DNA of 64,000 nucleotides, from the NCBI GenBank assembly GCA_021737975.1, contig JAIPCZ010000007.1, forward strand, positions 35,010-99,009, read 5' to 3'. The notes below the pieces were generated by a model. The model saw nothing but the letters and a program-made list of their open reading frames with translations, did no database searches and was not told the origin of the DNA. Shown piece after piece: positions 63,779-64,000 of the stretch. The translations under genes were made by a program, and so were the position numbers. The DNA is from Polaromonas sp. GTDB taxonomy: Bacteria > Pseudomonadota > Gammaproteobacteria > Burkholderiales > Burkholderiaceae_C. Numbering within the stretch: the first letter of the stretch is position 1; each line of letters starts with the position of its first letter.

Positions 63779-64000
63779 ATGTCAGACAAACACCTGTCCT
63801 CACAGTTCGACGCGGAACTTTCTTATGCTTCTGCCCTGGTCATGGAACTGGGTGGTCTGGTTGAGTCGCAAGTCCGCCAAGCCATTTACGCCTTGGAGCA
63901 GTTCAACGGGGAAGCCGCCCGCCAGGTGATGGCGGCCGAGGCCAATGTCAATGCGATGGAGGTGGACATCGACCGTGAGATCTCCCGCATCATTGCCTTG
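63779..64000 (+). CDS. phoU: PhoU copy 2, N-terminal part (runs off the right edge)
   Basis: MSDKHLSSQFDAELSYASALVMELGGLVESQVRQAIYALEQFNGEAARQVMAAEANVNAMEVDIDREISRIIAL; 74 open codons, absent from the ORF track because truncated. Confidence 0.93.
   Translation, partial: MSDKHLSSQFDAELSYASALVMELGGLVESQVRQAIYALEQFNGEAARQVMAAEANVNAMEVDIDREISRIIAL

Overview
The window reads as a contiguous piece of a high-GC betaproteobacterial chromosome, most likely Comamonadaceae (Rhodoferax/Polaromonas-like; inferred from protein recognition and gene order, no search run). It is dominated by conserved core genes: ribBA-like/ribH/nusB, ybgC-tolQRA, dnaE, mnmH, metC-like, purA, hisZ, hflC/hflK/hflX/hfq, der-bamB-yfgM-hisS-ispG-rodZ-pilF-rlmN-ndk, rluB-scpB, rluD, bamD, zapE, odhA/odhB/lpd, prpE, trxA, rho, rpmE2, phoU-phoB-phoR, ppk2, pstSCAB and a second, truncated phoU. 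I saw no tRNA, rRNA, CRISPR array, prophage, transposase gene or recognisable defence system. The most accessory-looking block is 9.8-16.0 kb: a LuxR-type response regulator, hybrid histidine kinase, solitary PF04392-like substrate-binding protein, TonB-dependent receptor and an orphan ABC ATPase. It is the best candidate for an uncharacterised envelope sensing/uptake system. Other items worth checking are an 89-nt REP/BIME-like imperfect palindrome between odhB and lpd, two good Pho boxes (one heading a small unknown gene plus ppk2), inverted phoU paralogs, a RibBA whose GTP cyclohydrolase II half lacks the Zn cysteines, an rpmE2 leader hairpin, and a 134-bp convergent overlap at phoR. Family calls come from reading the supplied translations; motif and hairpin coordinates were read by eye.
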